Source: Bathynomus jamesi
Lineage: Eukaryota > Arthropoda > Malacostraca > Isopoda > Cirolanidae
Direction of reading: 5' to 3'
DNA: 64,000 nt
Assembly (NCBI GenBank): GCA_023014485.1
Contig: JAJOZX010008802.1
Coordinates: 55,001 to 119,000, forward strand
The position numbers were made by a program, and so were the translations under genes. A model generated the notes under the pieces. That model did not search any database. It worked only from the letters and a program-made list of their open reading frames with translations, and was not told where the DNA came from. Positions 20,685 through 33,300 of the stretch are shown here, piece after piece (position 1 is the stretch's first letter; each line of letters begins with the position of its first letter).

Positions 20685-23600
20685 GTGCTAGCGGGTGGTC
20701 AGAATAGGGGAGGCTCCCTCCGTGCAATGCTTTTTAATGCTAGGTCGATTAGGAACAAGTTTGGCGAGCTACGGGCACTCTTAGCATCAGAATACCAGGA
20801 TATCATTGCTATCACCGAGTCCTGGATTCATACTGATCGTAGGGACTACGTTGGGGAGTTCGAAATTCCCGGGTATAGAATGTTTCACAAAGACCGCACC
20901 CATGGGGAGGGGGGTGGGGTACTAATATACGTCAGAGACACGTTGAGTCCGGTTGACTGCCAGTTCCGGTTGGAACGGGAGCTGCTTGGCGTCGATCTGA
21001 ATGTAGGAGGGACGAACTATAGGTTAATCTTGGTGTACAGACCTCCGCATCTCCTCCTCGAGGAGGATACAGCCCTGTACACCGAACTCAGTAGCCTGCT
21101 AGGGGATAGGGTGTGTGTAGTTTTAGGAGACTTCAACTGTCGCGGCATAAAGTGGGAAAAGAGGCCGATGCTGAAGGGAGGAGGCTAGTTGACTTTGCTG
21201 ATGAGAACTTCCTCACTCAGTGGGTCAACGAGCCTACACGAGGCAAAAGCGTTCTAGACTTAGTATTCACGATCGAAGACAACCTCGTCACTGGCCTCAC
21301 CGTTGATGAATCAATGGCGGGAGTGATCACGGTCTTATTAGGTTCCGTGTGCGCGTCCCTCGGGTGAAGCGTAGTAACTCGAGAGGCAGTAAGCTCGATC
21401 TACAGCGGGCGAACTTTGTTAGCCTCAGGGATAGCGTAGGAGAGATAGGGTTAGAGGTTGGCGGCGATGTTGAGGGAGTGTGGAGTGCATTCCGGGACGA
21501 GTTTATGGTGCTGCAGTCTGCTGCCATACCCTCAAAACCGGTCACCCCTGCTTCAACGCAGCCTAAGTGGTTCAATCGTGACATCGCTTCGGCTATCCAA
21601 AATAGGAAAGTAGCGTATAGGAGGGCGAAGGCCAATCGTTCCCACGAGAACACTGAAGCGTATGTCCGACTGTGTAGGGAAGTGAAGGCGAAGGTTAGGC
21701 TAGCGAAACATAACGAAGAACTACGGGTGGCAAGCCTCTGCAAGGGGAACCCTAAGGAATTCTTGTTATGTTAATAGTAGAAAGCCCATTAGAAGCATGA
21801 TAGGTCCGTTAAAGGACGGAAGCGGCGTTCTGCGGACCTCCGACGCGGACATCGCTAATGTGCTTAATGAGTACTTTGCGGGAGTGTTCACCAGGGAGGA
21901 TACCCGCGTCATCCCTGAGCCAGGCGTGAGGCACGAAGGTGCTGGCCTGGATAGTGTTAGATGTACCGCGACAGTCGTTGCCGATAGAATAGACAAACTG
22001 AGCGCGTTTAAGGCTCCTGGGCCAGACCAGTTTCTCCCCAGTGTTGCGAGAAGTGCGCGACCAGGTGGCTCCCCACCTGGCTACAGTCTTCAACAAATCG
22101 TTGGAGATGGGCCAGGTGCCTGGAGGGAAGCCAACGTGACCCCTATCTTTAAGAAAGGGGATCACGAAAGTTCAGGGAACTATTGTCCCATTAGTCTCAC
22201 TTCAGTTGTAGGTAAATTATTAGAAGGGATAATAGCTGATAGGATCGTTGACCATTTGGACTCCTACAAGCTGCTTGGGGACTTCTAACATGGGTTTAGA
22301 CGGCATAGGTCGTGTCTCACCAACTTGCTCGAGTTTTTCCACGTCATGTTGAGTGAGTACGATAAGAGTAGGGCGATTGATATACAGTGTGTCCGTAAAG
22401 TCATGGTGGGATTTTAAATAGCTATATTATTGCAACGAAACATGATAATGAGATGAAACAATGCCAAATTTAAGAACTCTCAAAGTTGTATCTTGTAGTT
22501 AGTCTAGGCTAAGCTTAACCTTTATCTCGTAGTTAGTCTAGGCTGTCCACATGCCTATGTTGAACATGAGCGTAATAGCCCGAAAGTTAATGTGTGGTGT
22601 GCTCTAGCACGAGATCGAGTGATTGGCCCATTTTTCTTCGCGGAACCCACTGTGACGTCACATAACTACCTCGCTATGTTGGAACATTTTGCAGTACCCC
22701 AATTTATTGACAATAATGTCATCTTTCAGCAAGATGGTGCTCCTCCGCACTATGCCAACGTTGTTCGAGAATTCCTTAATGAAAAATTTCCACAGAGATG
22801 GATAGGAAGAGGAGGATGGAAGCCATGGCCTCCACGCTCCTCCGGACCTGACACCTTTGGACTTTTATTTGTGGGGTTACGTCAAGCAAAGCGTGTACAG
22901 TGTACCCATTAGGGATATTCATCACTTGCACGAGCGAATCACAGAAGCTATCGCATCCATCACTCCTGATGTTCTTGGGCGTATGTGGCTGGAATTGAAT
23001 CACCGCCTAGATGTCTGCAGGGCTACCAGAGGAGCCCATATCGAACTACGTTAAATAAAGTTATTCATTTAGAGTTGTTCTTCAATTTGCCTTTTTTTCC
23101 ATCTCATTATCACGTTTCATTGCAATAATATAGCTACTTAAAATCCCACCATGACTTTATGGACACACTGTACTTTATCTCGACTTTCAGAAAGCCTTTG
23201 ATAAGGTACCTCACCGCCGGCTAATGGCGAAAGTGCGCGCGCTGGGTATCAGTGGGGAAATAGGTAGGTGGATTGAAAACTGGCTGAGGAATAGGTGGCA
23301 GAGGGTGGTAATTAAAGGGGCTAGTTCGGGTTGGGCCTCGGTCACTAGTGGGGTTCCTCAGGGTTCCGTTTTGGGGCCACAGTTGTTTGTCATTTACATA
23401 AATGATATCGACGGTGGCATCGTCAGTCGGATCGCCAAATTCGCTGATGACACCAAGCTTGGGGCCAGTGTTGGGACGCCCGAAGCGATCGAGGAACTGC
23501 GTGCGGACCTAGGTAGGATAGGAGAGTGGTCCGAAAAATGGCAAATGCCTTTTAACTTGGGTAAATGCAAAGTGATGCACATTGGCTACGCCAATCCCAA

Positions 23601-24232
23601 GTCGGACTACTCGATGTTGGGTAGTAATATCGAGGAGACTGATTTAGAAAAAGACTTGGGTGTGCTAATTAGCAGCGACCTTAAGTTTAAGAAACAGTGT
23701 GTAGAGGTGGAAAAGAAAGCCCAGAAACTATTGGGTTGTATCAGGAGGCAATTTCAGTTTCGGAACAAGGAGATTGTGCTCTCACTGTACAATTCCCTTG
23801 TTCGGCTGCACCTGGAGATGCTGTGCAGTTCTGGTCGCCCACCCTCAGGAAAGATATTGAGAGGCTGGAGCGAGTGCAGGCGAGGGCCACAAAGTTAATC
23901 CCTTCCGTTAGGCATATGGGTTACAATAGACGGTTACGCGCCCTGAACTTGTTTTCGCTTTAAACTCTGAGGTTGCGCGGTCAACTGATCGAGGTTTTCA
24001 AGCTCTTACGCGGGTTCAACGATGTCAATTTTAGAAGTATGTTTAGTTTAAATGATAACCCAACTCGCAACAATGGTTGGAAGTTGGATTTGAAACGGTT
24101 TAGGACTAGTGTGTGTGGGAATTACTTTACGTATAAGATCTGTGACACATGGAACAGGTTACCTTCGGAAGTTGTGAACAGTTCCTCTGTGGATCAGTTC
24201 AAGAAAAGGTTAGACCAAATCTTGCACACTAT
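20685..24232 (+). pseudogene. CR1 ORF2 (copy A): endonuclease and RT, frameshifted and interrupted
   Basis: The endonuclease begins at LRAMLFNARSIRNKFGELRA, with AITESWIHTD, RLILVYRPPH and VVLGDFNCRG. RT blocks are FKAPGPDQF, PIFKKGD, DFQKAFDKVPHRRL, SGVPQGSVLGP and KFADDTKLG (the F.DD catalytic pair). The tail has RNKEIVLSLYNSLVR. At least five frame breaks are spread along it, and the mariner sits between the PISLTSVVG and LDFQKAFDK blocks. Not functional. Confidence 0.88.
22385..23170 (+). mobile_element. Deleted Tc1/mariner-type element inside CR1 copy A
   Basis: Ends CAGTGTGTCCGTAAAGTCAT and its complement, then longer imperfect inverted repeats, with TA on both sides. CR1 copy B has the undisturbed sequence GATTGATATACTTTATC at this point, which fixes the insertion to one TA. 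The coding remnant (22592-23054) reads VWCALARDRVIGPFFF, VIFQQDGAPPHYA and FPQRWIGRGG: the second and third catalytic blocks of a transposase, with frame breaks. Confidence 0.92.
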
Positions 24233-25341
24233 TTGTGTGTGTGCAAAATTTTCCCTGGCACCGGTTGCCATTGGTACCTCCTCGGTATGCAGCAAGGCCT
24301 TTTGAGGTACTTCTTTTCCTTGCAACTCCTTGCAACTCTCTCTCATCTCTCTCTCGCAGGGGGTATAAAGGTTGACATTTTTTCTGGATGTTGTAAACTT
24401 TATACTTGGGGTGTGACAGCCCTCCAGTCCCGAGTCGTGAGATTCTAGAGAAATTGGCTGCCAGTTTCTTTAGGTTCTCTCTCTCTTTCGGGAGGGCGGG
24501 TAAAGTATGTTGTACAATCCTGTCCCGTGGGTTACTAGGACCCCATCCCATCCCTACTCTGTCCTTTTAGCTTACATTAAGGATGTTCTCCTCTGACTGG
24601 GAAAAAAAAAAAAAACCTTTTCTTTTAGTATAAAGTATTTTTCTTTTCTTTTACTATTAGTACCCTACTGCGTGGGAAGAGAGGCTTTGGAACCTCTATA
24701 AATAACACCATTTAACGCTCATAGGTTGTGAGAGACTGGGATGGAGGGGTCCCAGGCGTAGGGGCGCGATGAATGGAGTGTGGCTAGTGCCCCGTTAAGC
24801 CCATTCCTAACGCGTAATGGCCTGACCAGCCCCCTGCGACCGTTCTTTGGTGACCAATTGATGGTGCTTGGCTGTACTGCTCTGAGGTGAGAGAGCTTTA
24901 CTGCCCAGCTGGCTGCCAGGCCAGCGTAAAGTCTCGGGCGTGGACTCTGGGTCTGGTGGGATATCCCTTGAATACTGGATTCTAAGAGTTTGGCCGCGTG
25001 AGTGACTAGTAAGACTTAGTAAGGGGCTGCATCTCGCTGTGCTCCTGGCGGAAAATCCGTGATGCCTGCGTCGCGAGTGTTTGTCAGTTGGTAGCTGCGA
25101 CACGTTTGGGATTGTCCGGCCCTGGGGAGACCTTTGCTCAGTGCGGCAGCAGCGAGAGGTGTAGTCTTCTGGAAGGGATGAACGTCACTTGCAAGGTGGA
25201 TGCGTCTACGCGCGGGATGAATTCACCCCCACCCCCTTTTTTATATACTGGTCGGAACGTTTTTGATAGTTTTCATTGCTAGAACGCTTTATCTTATTCA
25301 AAGTATTCAGAAAAAAATAAAAAAATAAAAAAATAAAAAAT

Positions 25342-26240
25342 ATGGCAGGGCCAGCTAAATTGAAAGCAGAATGCTTTAAATGTAAAGTTAATCATTGGTG
25401 CGTTGACTTCCCTGAAGGTAGTATCAGCGATATCACATCCCTTAGTGTATGTTTGTTTTGTAAACTTAGAGACAACCACGAAAAGGAAGTTAAAGAGCTA
25501 AAGGAATTAGTAAAAAAGCTTGAAGCTAGGGTCGTCGCACTGGAAATCCAAACCAGTGGACAAGATCAAACTAAAAACACACCAGCAGATTTAAACTGTA
25601 AGACTAAGCATCTAGAACAAAGCGTGGCACGCTTGGAAAACACTGTGACTATTCCGGAAATTAGAACGGAGGAACAAGAATTCAAATTGGTAAAAAATAA
25701 AAGACCCTCCAAACCAAAACCAAAACATAAGGATTTGGAACCCATTACCATCAAAAATAAGTTTCACACTTGATGATGAGGATGAATCCTTTTTAATTGG
25801 GGATTCTATGCTAAGGAATCAAGGGACTTTCTTGGAGCAAGACGGGTGACCAAGAGAAAACTCCGATGTTTTCCGGGTGCCACAAGCCAGATAATTAATA
25901 GGGAATTAGGCAAAATTAATATCAAGAATAAGAGTTGCCCTATCATTGTCCATGTTGGTGGCAATGACGTTTTTCTGGGAGGGACAGGAGGGCAGACAGA
26001 GCCCATTATAAAAGAATTTAAGAACCTAACTGACAAGGTTAGGAATAGGACAGACATGGGTATGGTCGTAGGAATTCTCCCTCGAATGTGTGCTAGTGAT
26101 TATACTCTAAGTAAAGCCATTAGCATAAATAAAAGAGTTAAACGCATGTGTGAGGAAAAAGGCCTAAAGTTCGTCGATTTTTGGCCTACATTCTACGGAA
26201 ATTGGGAATACTTTGGTTCGGACGGGATACATTTTAACTA
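25342..26240 (+). pseudogene. CR1 ORF1: coiled coil plus SGNH-hydrolase (esterase) domain, broken
   Basis: The first part (25342-25773) has paired cysteines (CFKCKVNHWCVDFP, CLFCKLRDN), a finger-like layout, then a heptad-rich KEVKELKELVKKLEARVVAL coiled coil. After a frame break come the SGNH blocks: IGDSM (catalytic Ser, about 25800), IVHVGGNDVF (Asn), and SDGIHFN (Asp/His) near 26220. CR1 ORF1 proteins of this type bind RNA and carry an esterase fold of unclear role. At least two indels separate the parts. Confidence 0.85.
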
Positions 26241-26513
26241 GAAGGGGAAAAAGTAGTATGGTGATTTACTGAACATTAATTTGTGTAATCTTTTTAAACT
26301 AGGACCCCCCAAACCAGTAATTGATCCTGCTTCCCAAACAGTTAAACCTACTACCCCAGCAGTTAGTCACCCTCCCCCAGCAGGTAGTGACTCTCCTTCT
26401 ACGTTGGAGGGGACTCAGGCTCCTACGGAGTTTGTCCCCTCGTTAGTGAGGGGCTCTTCAACTCCCGACATCCCTGGCTGTTCGGGAAACGGGTCGTGCT
26501 AGGGGGCGGTCAG

Positions 26514-29500
26514 AACAGGGGAGGCTCCCTCCGTGCAATGCTTTTTAATGCTAGGTCGATCAGGAACAAGTTTGGCGAGCTACGGGCGCTCTTAGCATCA
26601 GAATACCAGGATATCATTGCTATCACCGAGTCCTGGATTCATACTGATCGTAGGGACTATGTTGGGGAGTTCGAAATTCCGGGTATAGAATGTTTCGCAA
26701 AGACCGCACCAGTGGGGAGGGGGGTGGGGTACTAATATACGTCAGAGACACGTTGAGTCCGGTTGACTGCCAGTTCCGGTCGGAACGGGAGCTGCTTGGC
26801 GTCGATCTGAACGTGGGAGGGACGAACTATAGGTTAATCTTGGTGTACAGACCTCCGCATCTCCTCCTCGAGGAGGATACAGCCCTGTACACCGAACTCA
26901 GTAGCCTGCTAGGGGATAGGGTGTGTGTAGTTTTAGGAGACTTCAACTGTCGCGGCATAAAGTGGGAAAACAGGACTGCTGATGCTGAAGGAGGAGGCTA
27001 GTTGACTTTGCTGATGAGAACTTCCTCACTCAGTGGGTCAACGAGCCTACACGAGGCGAAAGAGTTCTAGACTTAGTATTCACGATCGAAGACAACCTGT
27101 CACTGGCCTCACCGTTGATGAATCATTGGGCGGGAGTGATCACGGTCTTATTAGGTTCCGTGTGTGCGTCCCTCGGGTGAAGCGTAGTAACTCGAGAGGC
27201 AGTAAGCTCGATCACCGGCGGGCGAACTTTGTTAGCCTCAGGGATAGCGTAGGAGAGATGGGGTTAGAGGTTGGCGGCGATGTTGAGGGAGTGTGGAGTC
27301 ATTCCGGGACGAGTTTATGGTGCTGCAGTCTACTGCCATACCCTCAAAACCGGTCACCCCTGCTTCAACGCAGCCTAAGTGGTTCAATCGTGACATCGCT
27401 TCGGCTATCCGAAATAGGAAAGTAGCGTATAGGAGGGCGAAGGCCAATCATTCCCACGAGAACACTGAAGCATATGTCCGACTGTGTAGGGAAGTGAAGG
27501 CGAAGGTTAGGCTAGCGAAACGTAACGAAGAACTACAGGTGGCAAGCCTCTGCAAGGGGAACCCTAAGGAATTCTTATGTTAATAGTAGAAAGCCCATTA
27601 GAAGCATGATAGGTCCGTTAAAGGACGGAAGCGGCGTTCTGCGGACCTCCGACACGGACATCGCTAATGTGCTTAATGAGTACTTTGCGGGAGTGTTCTT
27701 CAGGGAGGATACCCGCGTCATCCCTGAGCAAGGCGTGAGGCACGAAGGTGCTGGCCTGGATAGTGTTAGATGTACCGCGACAGTCGTTGCTGATAGAATA
27801 GACAAACTGAGCGCATTTAAGGCTCCTGGGCCAGACCAGTTTCTCCCCAGTGTGTTGCGAGAAGTGCGCGACCAGGTGGCTCCCCACCTGGCTACAGTCT
27901 TCAACAAATCATTGGAGATGGGCCAGGTGCCTGGTGACTGGAGGGAAGCCAACGTGACCCCCATCTTTAAGAAAGGGGATCACGAAAGTCCAGGGAACTA
28001 TCGTCCCATTAGTCTCACTTCAGTTGTAGGTAAATTATTAGAAGGGATAATAGCTGATAGGATCGTTGACCATTTGGATTCCTACAAGCTGCTTGGGGAC
28101 TCCCAACATGGGTTTAGACTAGGGATTGTCATTTTGAGTCATTTTGTTTATCCCGGGATTTATCCCGGGATAAAATCTGTCTTCGTCCCAGGATCCCGGG
28201 ATTTCCCGGGATTTTTATTTTATATGTACTATTTAAATTTTTTATACTTTTAAAAAGGAATTAATATAAAAATTATAAAGATTTCATCATTTATTTATTT
28301 AAACATTCCATTAGGTAACTATGAGTGTGAATAAGCATGCTCGTAAAAACACAAAAACAACTAAACATATGAAAATGCAAAACATAGCGCATTTAAAAGA
28401 ACTAATTTGACTTATAATACGAACGTAGAAAACATAGAGAATTCACACTGGCGGCATGCGCACGTCTTCAGTGAAAACGCTTACACGCCGTATATAAACG
28501 CCAGCTTCGTATGGCCACACTGGCATCTTCACACTGTGACGTAAGACGCGCGCACACCGCCAATGTGGCCGCACAATAAGGGTGTGTGACGACAGTTGCG
28601 ATTACTGTATGATCATGATACAACATGTATGATCGTGTAAACAGGGTATTTATACTATATATACTAATTATTATGTAAGTAATTAGCACCGGGATATCCC
28701 GGGATTAACGAAAAAATCCGGGATATATCCCGCACATAAAATCAACCGGGATCCCGGGAAACAATCCCTAGTTTAGACGGCATAGGTCCTGTCTCACCAA
28801 CTTGCTCGAGTTTTTCCACGTCATGTTGAGTGAGTACGATAAGAGTAGGGCGATTGATATACTTTATCTCGACTTTCAGAAAGCCTTTGATAAGGTACCT
28901 CACCGCCGGCTAATGGCGAAAGTGCGCGTGCTGGGTATCGGTGTGGAAATAGGTAGGTGGATTGAAAACTGGCTGAGGAATAGGCGGCAGAGGGTGGTAA
29001 TTAAAGGGGCTAGTTCGGGTTGGGCCTCGGTCACTAGTGGGGTTCCTCAGGGTTCCGTTTTGGGGCCACTGTTGTTTATCATTTACATAAATGAAATCGA
29101 CGGTGGCATCGTCAGTCGGATCACCAAATTCGCTGATGACACCAAGCTTGGGGCCAATGTTGGGACACCCGAAGCGATCGAGGAACTGCGTGCGGACCTA
29201 GGTAGGATAGGAGAGTGGTCCGAAAAATGGCAAATGCCGTTTAACTTGGGTAAATGTAAAGTGATGCACATTGGCTACACCAATCCCAAGTCGGACTACT
29301 CGATGTTGGGTAGTAATATCGAGGTGACTGATTTAGAAAAGGACTTGGGTGTGCTAATTAGCAGCGATCTTAAGTTTACGAAACAGTGTGTAGAGGTGGA
29401 AAAGAAAGCCCAGAAACTATTGGGTTATATCAGGAGGCAATTTCAGTTTCGGAACAAGGAGATTGTGCTCTCACTGTACAATTCCCTTGTTCGGCCGCAC

Positions 29501-29924
29501 CTGGAGTATGTTGTGCAGTTCTGGTTGCCCACCCTCAGGAAAGATATTGAGGCTGGAGCGAGTGCAGGCGAGGGCCACAAAGTTAATCCCTTCCGTTAGG
29601 CATATGGGCTACAATCGACGGTTACGCGCACTGAACTTGTTTTCGCTTGAAACTCGGAGGCTGCGCGGTCAACTGATCGAGGTTTTCAAGCTCTTACGCG
29701 GGTTCAACGATGTCGATTTTAGAAGTATGTTTAGTTTAAATGATAACCCAACTCGCAACAATGGTTGGAAGTTGGATTTGAAATGGTTTAGGACTAGTGT
29801 GTGTGGGAATTACTTTACGTATAAGATCTGTGACACATGGAACAGGTTTCCTTCGGAAGTTGTGAACAGTTCCTCTGTGGATCAGTTCAAGAAAAGGGTA
29901 GACGAAATCTTGCACACTATTTGA
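26514..29924 (+). pseudogene. CR1 ORF2 (copy B): endonuclease and RT, frameshifted and interrupted
   Basis: Same domain order as copy A. The endonuclease is split by indels near 26690, 27000, 27100 and 27290. The RT first half (27606 onward: FKAPGPDQFLPSVLREVRD, PIFKKGDHESPGNYRPISL) is intact up to the MITE at 28120. The second half resumes at 28779 with LDFQKAFDKVPHRRL, SGVPQGSVLGPLLFIIYINE and KFADDTKLG, and one further break near 29550. Not functional as assembled. Confidence 0.88.
28120..28770. mobile_element. hAT MITE in CR1 copy B, perfect 8-base duplication
   Basis: Ends TAGGGATTGT and ACAATCCCTA. GTTTAGAC is present on both sides (28112-28119 and 28771-28778) and once in copy A, the empty site. 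Subterminal TCCCGGGAT repeats form dense palindromes at both ends. The interior is AT-rich and non-coding. Confidence 0.95.
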
Positions 29925-29930
29925 GTGTGT

Positions 29931-30327
29931 AAAGACATTTAGGACCTCAGTCTGCGGAAATTTCTTTTCCTATAAAATAGTTAATATCTGGAACCAACTT
30001 CCCTCAGAGGTTGTTTCCAGTCAAAGTTTAAATGTGTTTAAAAATAGGCTAGACAAAGTACTGAATACTCATAGTTTAAGATTAAAACATAAGAAAACTC
30101 TGCAGGAGATCGCTTGCACGGTGTCTGTGAACAAGCTAAATATAGAGCTATTTATATATTCTCCACTTTCCTGTAAAATTTCCTTGGCTACTTTTCCAGG
30201 GTCAAGGTATTTTCTTCAACCTTTTTCCGTACCTGCCTCTGGCAGGGAGGGGGCGGAGGGTGGGGGAGAGAGCCTTCTACTTTTCTATCCAGTTTTCTAC
30301 TACTGCTAGGATAGTTGAAAGAAAAAT

Positions 30328-30331
<4 letters not shown>
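29931..30331 (+). mobile_element. 3' end of a copy-C-type CR1, joined to copy B
   Basis: From AAAGACATTTAGGACCTCAG onward the sequence matches 32997-33405 of copy C: the last codons of its ORF2 (NFFSYKIVNIWNQLPSEVV-like), then the 3' UTR ending CTGCTAGGATAGTTGAAAG. It is either a 5'-truncated insertion exactly at the copy B end or a chimeric 3' end. Confidence 0.8.
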
Positions 30332-30375
<44 letters not shown>

Positions 30376-30383
30376 CCCCCCCC
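30331..30383. repeat. (CT)n followed by a C run
   Basis: About 20 CT units, then eleven C, then AG. It separates the 3' end at 29931-30331 from the start of copy C. Confidence 0.95.
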
Positions 30384-33300
30384 AGTAGTTACTTCAACTG
30401 CGTCAGGAAACGACTCAGGCCAGTTAGGAAAAATCACAACTTAAAATCACTCAAAACTGTGCTCTTCAATGCTAGGTCAATTAGAAACAAACTAATGGAA
30501 TTTATAGCGCTTGTCAAAACAGAGAACTTTGATATCATCGGAATAACGGAATCCTGGATTCATTCCGAATCAAGGGATTTTGGAGGAGAATTTGAAATGG
30601 TAGGTTACAAAATGTTTCACAAAGATAGGTACGGAAGGGAAGGCAGCTGTGTACTTTTGTATGCTCGGGACAGTAATATCGTATCTGCTCATGAAATGTT
30701 GGGAATTGATCTAAACCTAAATAATAAAGTAGTGCAGCTACTTCTAGTATATAGACCACCTCACTACTCCGTTGATAAGGATATAAACTTGTATAACAAA
30801 TTAAGCAGAATAGTGAATAATAAGATCAGTGTGATTTTTGGTGATTTTAATTGTGGTAATGTAAATTGGGAAAACAAAACAGCTGATGCTGAGGGCTCAA
30901 GACTGTTGGAATTTGCCGATGATAACTTATTAAGTCAATGGGCTGACGGACCTACTAGGGGTAATAATAAACTAGACCTCATATTCACGAACGAAGATGA
31001 CCTAGTCTCTAACCTGACTATTGGTGAAAATTTAAGTAACAGCGATCATAATTTGATTAGGTTTGACCTCAGGGTTCCAGTTAATACATGCGAAAAGACT
31101 CGTGAAAGACTGGATTTCTCGAGAACAAATTTTGAAGGCTTCCAAAGTAGTTTAGACACACTTGAAGTTCTAATAAGTGAGGATGTCAATGTCACTTGGA
31201 GCTCATATAGGGATCAATTTAGAATATTACAGAACACTTTTATACCCACTAAAATGGTTTCCTTGTCAACAAAGTCACCGAAATGGTTTAACAACGAAAT
31301 TAGGAGGGCTATTATGGGAAGAAATAGAGCCTACAAACTAAAGTCGCATTTCAACCACACTACGTAGGAGGGTTAAGTCCTTAATTAGATCAGCCAAACG
31401 ATGAAGAAGCTAGAGTTGCCTCACTCTGTAAAGTTAACCCTAAAGAATTTTTTGCCCATGTTAATAGCAGAAAGCCAATTAAAAATTCTGTAGGCCCCTT
31501 AAAAGATAGAAATGGCGTACTGAAATTCGGTGCTAAAGATATAGCTAATACGTTAAATGAGTTCTTCGTTACAGTCTTCACGGAGGAAGACACAATAGAA
31601 GTGTCAAGTCCTCGGATTCATATGAAGGTGACCAGCCCATAGAGACCATAAGTTTACGAGAAATGAGGTACAGCAATTAATTGATAAGATGAACAAATAC
31701 AAATCACCTGGCACGACTTATTTCTTCCAAGGGTATTAAAAGAGGTTAGCCACAATGTTGTTGATGACTTAGTAACCATATTCAAACAATCAATCGAGTT
31801 AGGGAAAGTTCCAACCGACTGGAAGTTAGCAAATGTAACACCAATCTTTAAAAAGGGTGATAGGGAAAATCCTTGTAATTATCGCCCGATCAGTTTAACA
31901 TCAGTGTCGGCAAACTGTTGGAATCCATCATTACAAAACGTAGTGTGTATCACCTTGAATCTAACAATCAAATTTTTTATTCTCAACATGGATTTAGGTG
32001 ACATAGATCCTGTCTGACAAACCTGTTAGTTTTTTTCCATAATATGCATACACTGTACGATGCAAGTAGGGCAATAGATATAGTGTATCTCGACTTTCAA
32101 AAAGCCTTTGACAAAGTCCCTCACACTAGATTGATAGCTAAAGTCAAAGGACTAGGAATCACCAGGCTCATTTCCAACTGGATTGAGGATTGGTTAAAAG
32201 ATAGAAAGCAGAGTGGTAATAAATGGAGTGGCTTCGGAGTGGGTGCCCGTCAACAGTGGTGTCCACAGGGTTCTGTGCTTGGTCCTTTACTTTTTATCAT
32301 CTATATTAATGATATAGACGTCGGGCTTCTAAGTGCAATCTCCAAATTTGCAGACGATACGAAATTAAGAAGTAGTGTAGGTACTGAGGAGGGCGTAAGA
32401 ACGCTTCAGAACGATCTTGACAGGTTGGGCGAATGGTCTGCTACTTCGCAGATACCATTCAACTTGGACAAATGTAAGGTAATGCACATAGGTTATAAAA
32501 ACCTGAAGACCAATTACTCTCTCTTGGGAAGGAACTTAACTGACCGATCTAGAGAAAGACTTAGGAGTCTATATCAGCAACGATCTGAAACCATTGAAGC
32601 ACTGTGCAGAAGTCGAAAAAGGGGCCTTAAAATTATTAGGTTATATTAAAAGACAGTTCCAGTTTCGGAACAAGGAGACTGTAATGTCTCTTTATAATTC
32701 TCTAGTCAGACCTCAACTGGAATACTGTGCGCAGTTTTGGTCTCCATCCCTCAGGAAGGACATAGAAAGGTTAGAAAGAGTACAAGCAAGGGCTACAAAA
32801 TTGATCCCTTCAATGAGAATGCAAAGCTACCAACGGAGATTGGAGCGCCTAGATCTGTTTACCTTAGAGACGAGGAGGTTGCGGGGTCAGCTTATTCAAG
32901 TCTTCAAGATGTTCAATGGAATAGACAGGGTAGATTACAGAAACTTATTCTCACTTAATGCCAATCCGACAAGAAATAATGGGTTTAAACTGGAACTAAA
33001 GACATTTAGGACATCTGTCTGCGGGAATTTCTTTTCCTATAAAATTGTTAATATCTGGAACAAACTTCCCTCAGAGGTTGTTTCCAGTCAAAGTGTAAAT
33101 GTGTTTAAAAATATGCTAGACAAAGTACTGAATACTCTCAAAGTTTAAGACTAAAACATAACATAACTCTGCAGGAGTTCACTTGCATGGTGTCTCTGTG
33201 AACACACTAAATATAGTTATTATATATTCTCCACTTTCCTGTAAAATTTCCTTCGCTACTTTTCCAGGGTCAAGGTATTTTCTTCAACTTTTTTCCGTAC

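Larger units (their letters stand above)
20545..24615 (+). mobile_element. CR1-type LINE copy A, 5' truncated
   Basis: Starts at the ORF1/ORF2 linker, carries a broken ORF2 to about 24230, then a 3' UTR with CT-rich stretches, ending in a run of A at 24601-24615. It is highly similar to copy B over ORF2, so both are young relative to each other. A mariner interrupts it at 22385-23170. Confidence 0.88.
24616..29930 (+). mobile_element. CR1-type LINE copy B, with ORF1 and ORF2
   Basis: It begins after the A-tail of copy A with about 700 bases of probable 5' UTR, then ORF1 (25342-26240) and ORF2 (about 26514-29924). A hAT MITE is inserted at 28120-28770. Its 3' end differs from copy A: at 29931 it switches to the 3' end of the copy C family. 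Confidence 0.85.
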
